64,000 nt of DNA from JBAZMA01 sp041649995 (GCA_041649995.1 JBAZMA010000010.1:1-64000); one strand, 5' to 3'. Numbered from the stretch's first letter, positions 1 through 8,412 are shown. Numbers and translations are program-made. The notes: generated from the sequence alone by a model not told the origin.

Positions 1-198
1 GCCGAAGACATGGACCTGGGTGTAGACGTCTTTGGTCCCTTTGGATTCCCTCAAAGTCCAGCCTTTGGGATAACGGAAAGAACACAAAGAGGACTGGTAG
101 GACTCATAGCTTTTTTCCTGGAAAAACCGGAGCACAACCACGGCGCACACAAGGATCAATCCGGAAAAAACGATCATCAACAATGGACTCTTCTTCAT
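1..198 (-). CDS. Membrane-anchored protein, N-terminal part only
   Basis: Translating the minus strand from the ATG at 196-198 gives an open frame to the window edge, so only the first 66 codons are visible. The product starts with two lysines, then a hydrophobic segment at about residues 5-21 (an uncleaved anchor or signal peptide). A short soluble part with a Y-P-K-G-W stretch follows, as seen at the start of some periplasmic PsbP/DUF1795-like domains. A strong ribosome binding site (GGAGGAGG) lies just upstream, and the gene follows the pilin gene after about 20 bp, so the two are probably co-transcribed. I do not recognise the family with confidence. Confidence 0.6.
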   Translation of the reverse strand, partial: MKKSPLLMIVFSGLILVCAVVVLRFFQEKSYESYQSSLCSFRYPKGWTLRESKGTKDVYTQVHVFG

Positions 199-218
199 TC
201 CTCTTACCTCCTCCTCAC

Positions 219-1895
219 CTAGTAATCCGGAAGGCCCGGATAATACAAACGGATGACTTCCTTGGCGTCGGCTTCTCCCAGGGCGATGACATCCGCCCAT
301 GAATCCTGGTCAAGGTCTGTCTGGCCACGCTTGATCTCATTCCACACGGCTGCGCTGTTGGAAAACGCGTGATATTCCTGGTCTATGCTGTCGCCGAGAT
401 TCAGGCCGCGCTCAGGCTGGCCCTGCGTGATATCGTTGGCCCACCAGGCATGCGTTCCTTCATGGGCCAGGAGTGCTGTGTGAACCTCTTTTGTTTTCTC
501 AAACTGGTCCAGATCGATGCGGATGGTATTGAATAAAGGTTCATACCAGGCCAGGGCCTGATTATTGCAGGTGCCGAATCCGATCGTGACATTGTAGAGA
601 TCCAGGATATCCGCGATCTCTTCTCCCGCGCGCGCGGCGGTTAGTTCCTCCAGGGCTGTCTGGGCCGCCAGGGCGTATGTCGAAGTCGCCGAAGGCATAG
701 CCGAAACAACGGTGGAAGAATAAGCCCCCTGATCGGCGTAAACGGCATCGATCCTGTAATAATAGTTGGTGTCATTCTCCGCGAACAGGTCCGTGTAATA
801 ATCCGCCGAAGCGTACCATTCGGATTCCAGAAGGCTGTAGTCGCCGTTTTCGGAAGTCGCGCGATAAATATTAAAATAGTCCGGCATGATTCCGACGCCC
901 GTCCACCCAAGGCTGACAAATCCATCATTGCCTGTGGCCACGGGGATTTGGGTAAAACCAAAAACCGTCCCTTCGGCGCCGCCCGTAAAAACGTTCGAAC
1001 TCGAATCCCCTTCGTCGCCTGAAGACCCGCCTGAAGAGGAACTGCCTGAACCGCCGCTCCCCGACCCTCCGCTGCCCAATCCGCCGCCCGAGCCCCCTGC
1101 GCCGCCTCCGCCGCCGCCCCCTCCTGAGGCCCCTCCTCCGGAAGACCCGCTGCCGTCTCCTCCATAACCGATGCCGCTATAGGTGTAAGCCACCGTGCCG
1201 TCGGCATACATGGAGATCACAATAGGTTTTTCCCCGGCCGTGTCCGGTTTGACGCGCTCGGCGAGGGCGACAAAATCATTCAGCGTCGCATTGATGACCT
1301 TATACCGGAATGTCTTGTCCTGGATCTCTATACCGGACAATTTTTCATTGATCTCCTGGGTGTTGGTGGCATTGACAAATGTTCCCGCCTTGGCGTGTTG
1401 CGCCGTTTCAGAGGCGCGGATCGCCTCGAGATTATTGACAGCTTCCGTATCCTCGCTTTTGGAAATAACGCGAATGTAAGAAACAATGGCAACGGACAAA
1501 AGGATGGCGACAACGACAACAATAATAACAATCTCGAGCAGGGTGAAGCCTCTCTTGTCGAGAGGCGGAATCCTGCCCGCCCCGTGCTTTGGGGCTGGCT
1601 GCGGGGTGAAGCCTCTCTTGTCGAGAGGCGGAATCCTGCCCGCCCTGTGCTTTGGGGCTGGCTGCGGGGTGAAGCCTCTCGTGTCAATTTTTACGAGAGG
1701 CGGAATCCTGCCCGCCCTGTGCTTTGGGGCTGGCTGCGGGGTGAAGCCTCTCTTGTCGAGAGGCGGAATCCTGCCCGCCCTGTGCTTTGGGGCTGGCTGC
1801 AGGGTGAAGCCTCTCTTGTCGAGAGGCGGAATCCTGCCCGACCCGTGTTTTGGGGCTGGATGCAGAAGTCTATTTCTGACAAAAATATTTCTCAT
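219..1895 (-). CDS. Type IV pilin-like protein with repeat-expanded leader, Gly/Ser linker, FnIII-like domain and HExxH domain
   Basis: 558 residues. A class III signal (K-R-G-F-T-L-L-E followed by a long Val/Ile segment) lies near residues 114-140, with cleavage expected at about Gly116/Phe117. This marks it as a prepilin or pseudopilin, to be cut by the prepilin peptidase and assembled in the envelope. The leader before the cleavage site is about 116 residues instead of the usual 5-25. It consists of five near-identical copies of a 21-24 residue unit that each end in the same R-G-F-T. After a pilin-like domain come a very Gly/Ser-rich linker (about residues 245-300) and a domain resembling fibronectin III (about 315-405). 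The C-terminal part carries H-E-G-T-H near residue 478, a possible zinc-peptidase motif. No in-frame alternative start lies between the first ATG and the cleavage site. No clear ribosome binding site is visible. The peptidase function is inferred from the motif alone. Confidence 0.75.
   Translation of the reverse strand: MRNIFVRNRLLHPAPKHGSGRIPPLDKRGFTLQPAPKHRAGRIPPLDKRGFTPQPAPKHRAGRIPPLVKIDTRGFTPQPAPKHRAGRIPPLDKRGFTPQPAPKHGAGRIPPLDKRGFTLLEIVIIVVVVAILLSVAIVSYIRVISKSEDTEAVNNLEAIRASETAQHAKAGTFVNATNTQEINEKLSGIEIQDKTFRYKVINATLNDFVALAERVKPDTAGEKPIVISMYADGTVAYTYSGIGYGGDGSGSSGGGASGGGGGGGGAGGSGGGLGSGGSGSGGSGSSSSGGSSGDEGDSSSNVFTGGAEGTVFGFTQIPVATGNDGFVSLGWTGVGIMPDYFNIYRATSENGDYSLLESEWYASADYYTDLFAENDTNYYYRIDAVYADQGAYSSTVVSAMPSATSTYALAAQTALEELTAARAGEEIADILDLYNVTIGFGTCNNQALAWYEPLFNTIRIDLDQFEKTKEVHTALLAHEGTHAWWANDITQGQPERGLNLGDSIDQEYHAFSNSAAVWNEIKRGQTDLDQDSWADVIALGEADAKEVIRLYYPGLPDY
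1542..1865. repeat. Five in-frame tandem copies of a 63-72 bp unit inside the pilin leader
   Basis: Copies occupy 1542-1604, 1605-1667, 1668-1739, 1740-1802 and 1803-1865. Four are 63 bp (21 codons); the third is 72 bp (24 codons), so the reading frame is always kept. Each holds a small hairpin, CCTCTC-TTGTC-GAGAGG. In the longer third copy the hairpin becomes CCTCTCGT with ACGAGAGG around a different loop, so both arms changed together. Each unit ends with the codons for the last residues of the prepilin leader (R-G-F-T), so the repeat looks as if it grew from, or targeted, the cleavage-site DNA. Confidence 0.95.
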
Positions 1896-1971
1896 AACAC
1901 AAAGTCTAGCATATTATTACAACACATTCCAGCTTGATTAGAGTCTAGGGATTACACCTAAAACAACTACC

Positions 1972-2167
1972 GATTTCTGAATTCTGTCTTTGCTTCTGCT
2001 AATGAGCTTCTTTCGTCCTTCGTCCTTCGTGTTTTCGTCTCTCGGTTTCTGTGGACTGTGGCCCGTGGCCTGTCGACTGATTCCGTCCTTCGTCCCTCGG
2101 ATTTCTGACTTCTTCTTTCAGAATTCAGCATTTCAATTCTTCATTCTTCATTGTTAATTCTTGATTG
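1972..2167. repeat. Heptamer-phased intergenic mosaic repeat, block A
   Basis: About 28 consecutive 7-bp words run in one phase between the pilin gene and the radical SAM gene, drifting from TTCTGAC-like to TTCGTCC-like, TGTGGAC-like and TTCTTAA-like words. No ORF or promoter stands out. The block reaches to within 3 bp of the next stop codon. See the related blocks at 4634, 5588, 17709, 25990 and 49525. Confidence 0.85.
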
Positions 2168-2169
2168 TT

Positions 2170-3456
2170 TCATATGCCAAACTCCGACCGGGGCGGATTA
2201 AAATAACCGATCCTGACCCCGGGGCACTCCCGGCGGATCTTTTCAATCATCGAAAGCAGGCCGACCGGCTTCCCTCCGGCCTGAGGCATCTTCTCCTGAA
2301 AAATCCCGGGGTCTATGCAAAGATTTCTCATCTGCAAAAGATGGATAGACCCTTTTTTGAGAAAACGGACCAGGCGGTCAACCTCATCCCGGCTGTCGCT
2401 GAATCCGGGAAGCGTGAGATAATTCAAAGAGACAAAAAGCCCGTAAGATCGCGCGATCCTGATGGAAGCGAGCACATCTTTCAGGCCGTATCCGCAAGGC
2501 CGATAATACGCTTCATAAAAATGCGGATGAAGGCTGTTCAAACTGATCCTCACGCTGTTTAATCCCGCCCTGGCCAAAGACTCAAGGGCGCGCGGGTCGG
2601 AACCATTGGTATTCATATGAATTGTGCCGCGCCTTGTCCGTTTTCTCATTTTCAGGATGGCCTCGGCGATCACAGAGGATTGAAGCAGGGGCTCGCCTTC
2701 GCAACCCTGGCCGAAACTGACCAGGGGTGAGACCGCTTTTTCCAAATGCCGGGCGCCGATCTCGGAAATTTCCCCTGCCGTCGGGACAAACCGGATGCGT
2801 TCATGGGAAGAAACGCAATCGCTCTGGGCAAAGGACAAACATCCCAGACAGCGGCTGTTGCAGGCGGGAGACACAGGCAGGCCCGCTTCCCATCGCCGCA
2901 AAAAAAGATTTTGAGCGTTACGGCAATTGTAATGCCAGGCGCAGCGGCTCAAATGCGTGATGAGCCTGTTGGAAGGAAAGAGGCGGCGAAAAGAAGCCAT
3001 GCCGCCGCGAAGAAGATTTTTATCGCGGTAAAAGCCGGGCTTCTGCCGGCGGCCCTTATCCACCAGCGTCGCGCAGGCAAAAAAACGGCCCTGCTCATAA
3101 CCCAGGGCCGTGTACGGCCATAGAGGCAGGATCACGGAAGAATCGGATTTTTGCGCGGCGGGAAGATACAGGCGCATGTAGCCGGGAATCAAAAACACAG
3201 ACACGGGAAAAACTTTTTCTTGCTCCCATGTGTCCAGGACCGCGGGGCAACGGCGGACCGGATCAAGGCCGAACGCGCGATGACCGGGAAGAAGAAAAAA
3301 CGCGCTGCCGCGCGGCACGGGGATCCATTCGCGGGATTCCGGCAAGACATAAGAGCGGCCATCAAAACCCAGAGCCTGCCATTCGGGATGCACAAAAATC
3401 CGGCCCCGGCTGTCGCTGTAAACCATCCGGGGATAAGAAAAGGCGCGGCGCTTCAT
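2170..3456 (-). CDS. Uncharacterised radical SAM protein with an extra N-terminal region
   Basis: 428 residues if translation starts at the ATG at 3454-3456, whose ATGA overlaps the stop of the upstream pseudouridine synthase gene; this suggests translational coupling. The radical SAM cluster motif C-N-S-R-C-L-G-C (Cx3Cx2C) lies near residue 195. A glycine-rich SAM-binding stretch and a typical half-barrel follow, including a segment on choosing among N-T-N-G and S-L-N-S-like strands. The first ~190 residues are a separate region rich in aromatic residues and unlike any domain I can name, with two extra cysteines (C-A-W-H-Y-N-C) just before the cluster. The substrate is unknown. The 3' end lies against a heptamer repeat block. 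Confidence 0.8.
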   Translation of the reverse strand: MKRRAFSYPRMVYSDSRGRIFVHPEWQALGFDGRSYVLPESREWIPVPRGSAFFLLPGHRAFGLDPVRRCPAVLDTWEQEKVFPVSVFLIPGYMRLYLPAAQKSDSSVILPLWPYTALGYEQGRFFACATLVDKGRRQKPGFYRDKNLLRGGMASFRRLFPSNRLITHLSRCAWHYNCRNAQNLFLRRWEAGLPVSPACNSRCLGCLSFAQSDCVSSHERIRFVPTAGEISEIGARHLEKAVSPLVSFGQGCEGEPLLQSSVIAEAILKMRKRTRRGTIHMNTNGSDPRALESLARAGLNSVRISLNSLHPHFYEAYYRPCGYGLKDVLASIRIARSYGLFVSLNYLTLPGFSDSRDEVDRLVRFLKKGSIHLLQMRNLCIDPGIFQEKMPQAGGKPVGLLSMIEKIRRECPGVRIGYFNPPRSEFGI

Positions 3457-4181
3457 GGCCGGTGCCGAAAAGGGGGAAATTTGAAATCCTGGAACAAACG
3501 CCTGACCTCGCTGTCTTCCAGAAATCTCCATTCCCCTTCCTTAAGGCCGCCTAAGTCCAGGGACCCCTGCCTGACGCGTTTGAGTTCTTTGACATGATAG
3601 TGAAAAAGAGAAAAAACCCTGCGGATCTGGCGCTTGCGGCCCTCATGCAGAATAATCTCAAGCTTGCCGGGAGACAATTTTTTCACACGGCAGGGTGCCG
3701 TTTTCCGGCCTTCCAGCATCACGCCTGAACCGATGGCCTTGAGATCGCTTTCCGCGGCGTCCTTGTTCAGGAGGACCTCATATGTTTTTTCCACTTCAAA
3801 TGACGGATGGCTGATGCGATGCGTCAGCTCTCCGTCATTTGTCAAAAGCAAAACTCCGGTCGTATCCTTATCCAGCCGGCCCACGGGATGCAGGCCTTTG
3901 CGCAAAGCGGCGGGCAAAAGCTCAAGCACGGTTTGGCCTGCGTGCGCATCTTTGACCGTGCTGACAACGCCCTGGGGTTTATGGAGAAGAATATAGATCT
4001 TTTTTTCCCGGGGGGTGATAAGGACACCGTCAAGCTTCACCTCGCGGGAATCGGGATCGACATCCAGGGAAGGTTCTGTGGCGGGCTTGTCGTTGACGGT
4101 CACATGACCTGAGAGGATCAATTCCAGGGCTTTTCGACGGGAACAGGCGCCTGAATGAGAAAGGAAGACCTGAAGGCGCAT
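3453..4181 (-). CDS. rluB: Ribosomal large-subunit pseudouridine synthase, RsuA/RluB family
   Basis: 242 residues. An S4 RNA-binding domain occupies roughly residues 1-60. The catalytic domain carries the family signature G-R-L-D-K-D-T-T-G, with the catalytic Asp, and a following L-L-L-T-N-D-G. It should isomerise a uridine in rRNA (23S position 2605 if it is a true RluB; RsuA or RluE specificity cannot be excluded from sequence alone). It lies 5 bp downstream of a response regulator gene and overlaps the following radical SAM gene by 4 bp, so the three probably form one transcript. Confidence 0.88.
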   Translation of the reverse strand: MRLQVFLSHSGACSRRKALELILSGHVTVNDKPATEPSLDVDPDSREVKLDGVLITPREKKIYILLHKPQGVVSTVKDAHAGQTVLELLPAALRKGLHPVGRLDKDTTGVLLLTNDGELTHRISHPSFEVEKTYEVLLNKDAAESDLKAIGSGVMLEGRKTAPCRVKKLSPGKLEIILHEGRKRQIRRVFSLFHYHVKELKRVRQGSLDLGGLKEGEWRFLEDSEVRRLFQDFKFPPFRHRP

Positions 4182-4186
4182 GGCTA

Positions 4187-4567
4187 TTAGGCCGCGCCTA
4201 TCTGGTCCCTGACACAGGCGAGAATTTCTTCGGATGTGCAGGGCTTGGCGATAATGCAGCGATTGCCGATCTGGGAACCCGACTCATGCTGTTCGGCCTT
4301 GCGCATGACGCTCGTTAAAAAAACCACCCGGAGATCGCGCGTCAAAGGGTCATCCATCAGGCGGGAGGCAATCTCTGAACCGTCGATATCCGGCAGGATC
4401 AGATCCAGGATCAGAAGATCCGGCCGTTCCTGCCTGATGAGAGCCAGGCCCGCCTCGCCGCTGTCGGATGTCCTGACATCATAGCCGTTCCTTTGCAGAA
4501 AAGCCGACAGAGAAAAAAGGATGTCTTTCTCGTCATCGATGATAAACACCTTCTTTTTCGCGCTCAC
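4187..4567 (-). CDS. Stand-alone CheY-like response regulator receiver
   Basis: 126 residues, a single receiver domain with no output domain. The acidic pair D-D-E near residue 11, the phospho-acceptor Asp in L-I-L-D-L-I-L-P-D (about residue 55), the T/S switch in V-F-L-T-S and the conserved Lys in A-K-P are all present. Start: GTG at 4565-4567 with GGAGG six bases upstream; no closer ATG gives the conserved N-terminus. No histidine kinase is encoded nearby, so its partner must be elsewhere. It may act by protein-protein contact, for example on motility or a phosphorelay. Confidence 0.88.
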   Translation of the reverse strand: MSAKKKVFIIDDEKDILFSLSAFLQRNGYDVRTSDSGEAGLALIRQERPDLLILDLILPDIDGSEIASRLMDDPLTRDLRVVFLTSVMRKAEQHESGSQIGNRCIIAKPCTSEEILACVRDQIGAA

Positions 4568-4633
4568 AGGGGGCCTCCTTTTTCAAAAAACCGGCGGAAC
4601 ATGATTCATTATAGCACAAAATCAGGGCGGACC

Positions 4634-4808
4634 TGATTTCCAATATCGATCGGATTTCTGAATTCCGATATCTGATTTCCGACTTCAGTCTTCGGCCTTC
4701 CGATTTCTGTTTCTGCTATAAGCCATTTGCCATTCGCTATAAGCTATATGCCCTTCGCTCTTTGCCATACGCTTTAAGCCAATTCTTAATTCTTAATTGT
4801 TAATTGTT
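4634..4808. repeat. Heptamer-phased intergenic mosaic repeat, block B
   Basis: About 25 consecutive 7-bp words in one phase (TTCCGAT-, CTATAAG- and TTCTTAA-type). The right end enters the last codons of the M48 peptidase gene, so the peptidase C-terminus (T-I-K-N-stop) is encoded by repeat DNA. Confidence 0.85.
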
Positions 4809-5568
4809 TTTCACTCATACGTATCTCTTCTTTGACCTTCCTGACACGTTCGGCCATGCGCGGGTGCGTGCTCAAGATCTCAAAAACCCTGCCGCCCGGG
4901 CCCTTTTCCTTATCAAGAAACTCTAAAGCCCTGACCAGGGCCTCAGGGTCATAACCCGCAGCCAAAAGATATTTCACCGCCAGCCGATCGGAGAATAATT
5001 CGTCTTCCCGGCTGTAGCCTCTGGAAAGAAGGTCAAAAACCGTATCTGAGACCGCCCCGATCTGACGGGTGATCTGAGGATCGTCATTTCCCAACCCGAC
5101 GAAGACAAGGCCCAGCAAAAGATTATAGCCCAGGGCGGACTGCAGCCGTTTGACGGAGTGCTTTGCCGCCACATGGCTGATCTCATGCGCGAGCACAGCC
5201 GCCAGTTCAGGCTCATCCAGCTTCTCATACAACCCCTTGAAAATATAGACATATCCGCCGGGCAGGGCAAAAGCATTATAATCAGGGGAATCCAGAATCT
5301 GGAAACGGTAAACGATGTCCTGCCTGTCGGAGACCCTGACCAGCTTCTGCCCCAACACGTTAAGCCGGCGTTGTTCCACAGGATCATTCCAGGGCTGATA
5401 CTGCGTGGCGATAACCTGGCGGTCCATACTGCGGCCGATCTGGACCTCTTGAGCGCTATCGATAAAAATATGTTCCTGCCGGCCGGTCGCCGGATTATAA
5501 ACGGTCGAACAGCCGGTCATCAGGGCCAACAGACACAGGCAAGTTAAAAAGACTATCTGCTTTTGCAT
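4786..5568 (-). CDS. M48-family zinc metallopeptidase, lipoprotein
   Basis: 260 residues. The N-terminus is a lipoprotein signal ending in the lipobox L-M-T-G-C (Cys20), so the mature protein should be anchored to the outer or inner membrane facing the periplasm. The zinc motif H-E-I-S-H lies near residue 131, followed by the usual downstream Glu-containing segment (S-R-E-D-E). Architecture and length resemble LoiP/YcaL and the protease domain of BepA, which degrade misfolded outer-membrane proteins. No TPR domain follows, unlike BepA. It is flanked on both sides by heptamer repeat blocks, so it is probably its own transcription unit. Confidence 0.88.
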   Translation of the reverse strand: MQKQIVFLTCLCLLALMTGCSTVYNPATGRQEHIFIDSAQEVQIGRSMDRQVIATQYQPWNDPVEQRRLNVLGQKLVRVSDRQDIVYRFQILDSPDYNAFALPGGYVYIFKGLYEKLDEPELAAVLAHEISHVAAKHSVKRLQSALGYNLLLGLVFVGLGNDDPQITRQIGAVSDTVFDLLSRGYSREDELFSDRLAVKYLLAAGYDPEALVRALEFLDKEKGPGGRVFEILSTHPRMAERVRKVKEEIRMSEKQLTIKN

Positions 5569-5587
5569 GGGTTTTAGCTACTGGCTT

Positions 5588-5948
5588 AATTTCCAAATCC
5601 CAAATCCCAATCTCCAATATCCAATCGGATTTCTGAATTCCGATATCTGATTTCCGACTTCAGTCTTCGGCCTTCCGATTTCTGTTTTTGCTATAAGCTA
5701 TTGGCTATACGCTATAAGCCCTTCGTCCCTCGTGCTTTCGTGCTTTCGTCTTTCGTGCGTCCGCACGTCCTTACGTCCATGTCCTCACGTTAACTGTGGA
5801 CCATGGACTGTTGTCTGTCGACGGCTTTCGCCTTCTGACTTCTGATTTCAGAACTTCCGACATCAGACTTCCGAATTCCGACTTCCGACTTTTTTCAGTT
5901 TTGCCATAAGCTTTAAGCCAATTCTTAATTCTTAATTTTTAATTATTA
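5588..5948. repeat. Heptamer-phased intergenic mosaic repeat, block C (longest)
   Basis: The ~380-bp gap between the thioesterase and M48 genes is almost wholly made of 7-bp words kept in one phase for about 50 repeats. Word types follow one another: TCCAAAT, TTCCGAT/TTCTGAC, CTATAAG, TTCGTCC, CGTCCTT, TGGACCA, TTCCGAC again, and finally AATTCTT. No ORF is apparent, and no terminator or promoter can be told apart from the repeat. Confidence 0.9.
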
Positions 5949-6350
5949 CTACGACAAGAGCTGCCTGATTTTTTCCGGAATCTTGCGGGGCTTGAGGTCC
6001 TTGTCGATCAGGACATGGGCCGTATATCCATCGCACAAAAGCTTGCCGTCGTCCTTCCTGAGAACCTTGTACTGAAATTTAAGGCTGGAATTCTTCAAAT
6101 CGCAAGGCCATGTATGGATCACCACAACCTCCCCATAACGCGCCGGAGCCTTGTAGGAGCACTGCGCCTCAACGACGGCCATAAACAAACCTTCCTTTTC
6201 CACGGCCCGGTAATCCATGCCCTCACTCAAAAGGTATTCCGTACGGCCCACCTCAAACCAAACAAGATAATTCGCGTAATAAACGATACCCATCTTGTCG
6301 GTTTCGGCGTATCGAACCTTGATTTCCGTCGTATGGATCTTAGGATTCAT
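5949..6350 (-). CDS. Acyl-CoA thioesterase, YbgC/4-hydroxybenzoyl-CoA thioesterase family (hotdog fold)
   Basis: 133 residues. The diagnostic motif Y-A-E-T-D-K-M-G-I-V-Y-Y-A-N-Y near residue 12 contains the catalytic Asp of the family, followed by the W-F-E-x-G-R-T-E helix. It hydrolyses acyl-CoA (short-chain or aromatic) or acyl-ACP to the free acid. The start is the ATG at 6348-6350 that overlaps the stop codon of rlmN (ATGA), so the two are translationally coupled. The family also occurs in tol-pal operons and phospholipid metabolism; no tol gene is visible here, so the physiological substrate is open. Confidence 0.88.
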   Translation of the reverse strand: MNPKIHTTEIKVRYAETDKMGIVYYANYLVWFEVGRTEYLLSEGMDYRAVEKEGLFMAVVEAQCSYKAPARYGEVVVIHTWPCDLKNSSLKFQYKVLRKDDGKLLCDGYTAHVLIDKDLKPRKIPEKIRQLLS

Positions 6351-7393
6351 GCTTTGCCCTTTCTGGCGGAGTCCTGGTGTCTCAATTGCCCGCAAGCGGC
6401 GGTAATGTCTGTCCCCCGCGGCATCCGCAGCGTAGTTTCCACTCCGTGTTTTTCCAGATAACTTTTGAAGAACAGGACTTCCAGCTTGGCGGGAGATTCA
6501 AACGCCTGACGTCCGGCGACCGCGTTATAGGGGATCAGATTCACGCGCGCGTGCAATCCGCGCAGCAGGGAGATCAAGGCCTGTGCGTCCTCCACGGTCG
6601 TGTTATAACCTCCCAGGAGAATGTATTCCAGGGTGATCTTTCTTTTTGTGGAGAGCGCGTAAATACGCAGGGCCTTCATGAGCGCCTCCAAAGGAAACCG
6701 CTTGTTGATCGGCATCAACGCGTCCCGTTTTTCGTCGGTGGCGGCATGCAGGGAGACGGAAAGCTCCAATTGAAGGCCTTCCTTGCTCAACCGCTCGATC
6801 GCGTCCGCTAAACCGCAGGTCGAAATGGTCATCTTGCGGGCCCCCAGTTTGATGCCGCGCTCGTCGTTCATGATCCGGATGGCCCCCAGGAGATTCTTGT
6901 AATTATCCAGAGGCTCTCCAACCCCCATAAAGACAACATTGGACACCTGCGACCGCGCGGCGTGCTTGCGCACCAAGAGGAACTGGCCCAGAATCTCGGA
7001 AATGCTCAAATCCCTCCTGAATCCGGCGGTCCCGCTGGCGCAGAACGCGCAGGCGTAACGGCAACCGACTTGCGTCGAGAGGCAGGCCGTCAAACGCGAT
7101 TTGGCCGGAATAGACACGCTTTCGATCAGGGAACCGTCCCGCAGACGCAGGAGGAATTTTTGGGTCTGGTCGGAAGAAGACTGTATCCTCTCGACCGCGG
7201 GAAGGGCGAGGGAATAATACTTCTGCAGGTAAGCCTTGATGTCGGAGGGAAGATTGTTCATGCGCGCGGCATCGTCGACATCTTTTTTATACAACCATTC
7301 AAAAACCTGGCGCGCGCGATAGGCCTCAAAGCCCGCCGTTTTGAAATTCTTCTCAAGATTTTCCAGGGTAAGATTTCTTATGTCTTCAACCAT
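6347..7393 (-). CDS. rlmN: 23S rRNA (adenine2503-C2)/tRNA methyltransferase RlmN, radical SAM
   Basis: 348 residues from the ATG at 7391-7393, the usual RlmN length. The radical SAM motif C-A-F-C is preceded by Y-A (Cx3Cx2C near residue 115) in the context G-C-R-Y-A-C-A-F-C-A-S-G. The second catalytic Cys lies in the C-terminal A-A-C-G-Q-L, and the family's M-G-x-G-E-P-L-D-N is present. It installs the C2 methyl on A2503 of 23S rRNA via a methyl-Cys intermediate. It overlaps the MOSC gene upstream by 16 bp and the thioesterase gene downstream by 4 bp. Confidence 0.95.
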   Translation of the reverse strand: MVEDIRNLTLENLEKNFKTAGFEAYRARQVFEWLYKKDVDDAARMNNLPSDIKAYLQKYYSLALPAVERIQSSSDQTQKFLLRLRDGSLIESVSIPAKSRLTACLSTQVGCRYACAFCASGTAGFRRDLSISEILGQFLLVRKHAARSQVSNVVFMGVGEPLDNYKNLLGAIRIMNDERGIKLGARKMTISTCGLADAIERLSKEGLQLELSVSLHAATDEKRDALMPINKRFPLEALMKALRIYALSTKRKITLEYILLGGYNTTVEDAQALISLLRGLHARVNLIPYNAVAGRQAFESPAKLEVLFFKSYLEKHGVETTLRMPRGTDITAACGQLRHQDSARKGKA

Positions 7394-7866
7394 GACCACA
7401 AAGCCTTTCTTTGGGACGCGACCTTCAAGGGCTCCTGAACGCGGATCTCTCCGCTCTCCTCCACAACGGCAAAAATGCCTGATTGAGGCATGATGCAATC
7501 GCCGGTCACGCGCCGGATGGAACAGCCGCCGTGACAGGTCTTACCGAGCTGCGTAACGCGCAGGACAGCGCTCTCACCCGCCCTGATCCTGTCCCCCACC
7601 CTGATACGCGAAAGATCCAGGCCTTCGGTCGTAATGTTTTCCCCGAAAGAGCCCGGCCTCAGGTCGCAGCCGGCCTGCTTCACCCTGGATTCAAAATCCT
7701 CGATCTGTTCGATGGCCAACAGGCTGACCTGCCTGATTCCCGGCCCGGCGTGGGCGTCCCCTTCCAGCCCCAAACCTTCCAGAAGCCGTCCGGATCGCGC
7801 CATCGACTTGGCCATGCCTTTTGCCTGGGATATGTTGATCGAGAAAATCCGTCCTTGCGTACCCAA
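7378..7866 (-). CDS. MOSC domain protein (molybdenum cofactor sulfurase C-terminal-like)
   Basis: 162 residues and essentially a whole MOSC domain: G-R-I-F-S-I-N-I-S at the N-terminus, G-L-E-G-D-A-H, the P-G-S-F-G-E-N motif near residue 72, and the conserved cysteines in K-T-C-H-G-G-C-S-I. Stand-alone MOSC proteins are thought to handle sulfur or bind the molybdenum cofactor. The position downstream of moeA, moaA and moaC fits that role. The start is tentatively the TTG at 7864-7866 because the conserved domain begins only a few residues later. Confidence 0.85.
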   Translation of the reverse strand: MGTQGRIFSINISQAKGMAKSMARSGRLLEGLGLEGDAHAGPGIRQVSLLAIEQIEDFESRVKQAGCDLRPGSFGENITTEGLDLSRIRVGDRIRAGESAVLRVTQLGKTCHGGCSIRRVTGDCIMPQSGIFAVVEESGEIRVQEPLKVASQRKALWSWLKT

Positions 7867-7893
7867 ACCGCCCCCGTATTTTAATTTTGCCTC

Positions 7894-8352
7894 TCAGTGA
7901 CGCTCCAACACCCGGCTCTTCCAGTTTCCGCTTTTGCCGCCGCTTTTTTCCAGAAGACGCAGCTCCCGGACGACAATCCCCTTGTCATAGCCTTTAGCCA
8001 TGTCATAAATCGTAAGCGCCGCGGCGGCGCAGGCGCAGAGGGCCTCCATCTCAACACCGGTCGCGTAGGATGCCTTTACCGTCGATACGATCTCAAGGCC
8101 TGTCCTGGCGAACGAAAAAGAAATATCCACATGGGTCAAAGGAAGAGGATGGCACAAAGGGATCAGAGAGGCGGTGTTCTTGGCCGCCAGGATCCCGGCG
8201 GCCTGCGCCGCGGCCAGGCAATCCCCCTTGGCCAGCTCACCGTGCCTGATCCTGCGAATGATGACGGCGGGGGCCGAAATAACGGCTTTGGCGACGGCCT
8301 TTCGCCTTGTCATCTTCTTATCCGAAACATCCGCCATCTTAAGACCGCTCAT
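7894..8352 (-). CDS. moaC: Cyclic pyranopterin monophosphate synthase MoaC
   Basis: 152 residues, typical length. The conserved block P-L-C-H-P-L-P-L-T-H near residue 62 and the K-x-x-x-x-T-G-V-E-M-E-A-L motif near 93-102 are both intact, as is the C-terminal D-M-A-K segment. It converts the 3',8-cyclo-GTP made by MoaA into cPMP, the second half of step one of molybdopterin synthesis. It lies about 60 bp downstream of moaA and 27 bp upstream of the MOSC gene. Confidence 0.95.
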   Translation of the reverse strand: MSGLKMADVSDKKMTRRKAVAKAVISAPAVIIRRIRHGELAKGDCLAAAQAAGILAAKNTASLIPLCHPLPLTHVDISFSFARTGLEIVSTVKASYATGVEMEALCACAAAALTIYDMAKGYDKGIVVRELRLLEKSGGKSGNWKSRVLERH

Positions 8353-8412
8353 GATCCAATCCTTTGGTCCATTAGCATCGCCGCCTCAACCATCATCAGA
8401 ATCCACCTCTCT

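Noticed and set aside
10..222. Plus-strand ORF of 70 codons
   Set aside because: It is the shadow of the minus-strand membrane protein that has a strong ribosome binding site and a signal anchor; the plus product is low-complexity.
886..1167. Plus-strand proline-rich ORF
   Set aside because: It is the complement of the Gly/Ser linker codons of the pilin gene.
1542..1865. CRISPR array
   Set aside because: Units are directly tandem with no unique spacers and sit in frame inside a gene.
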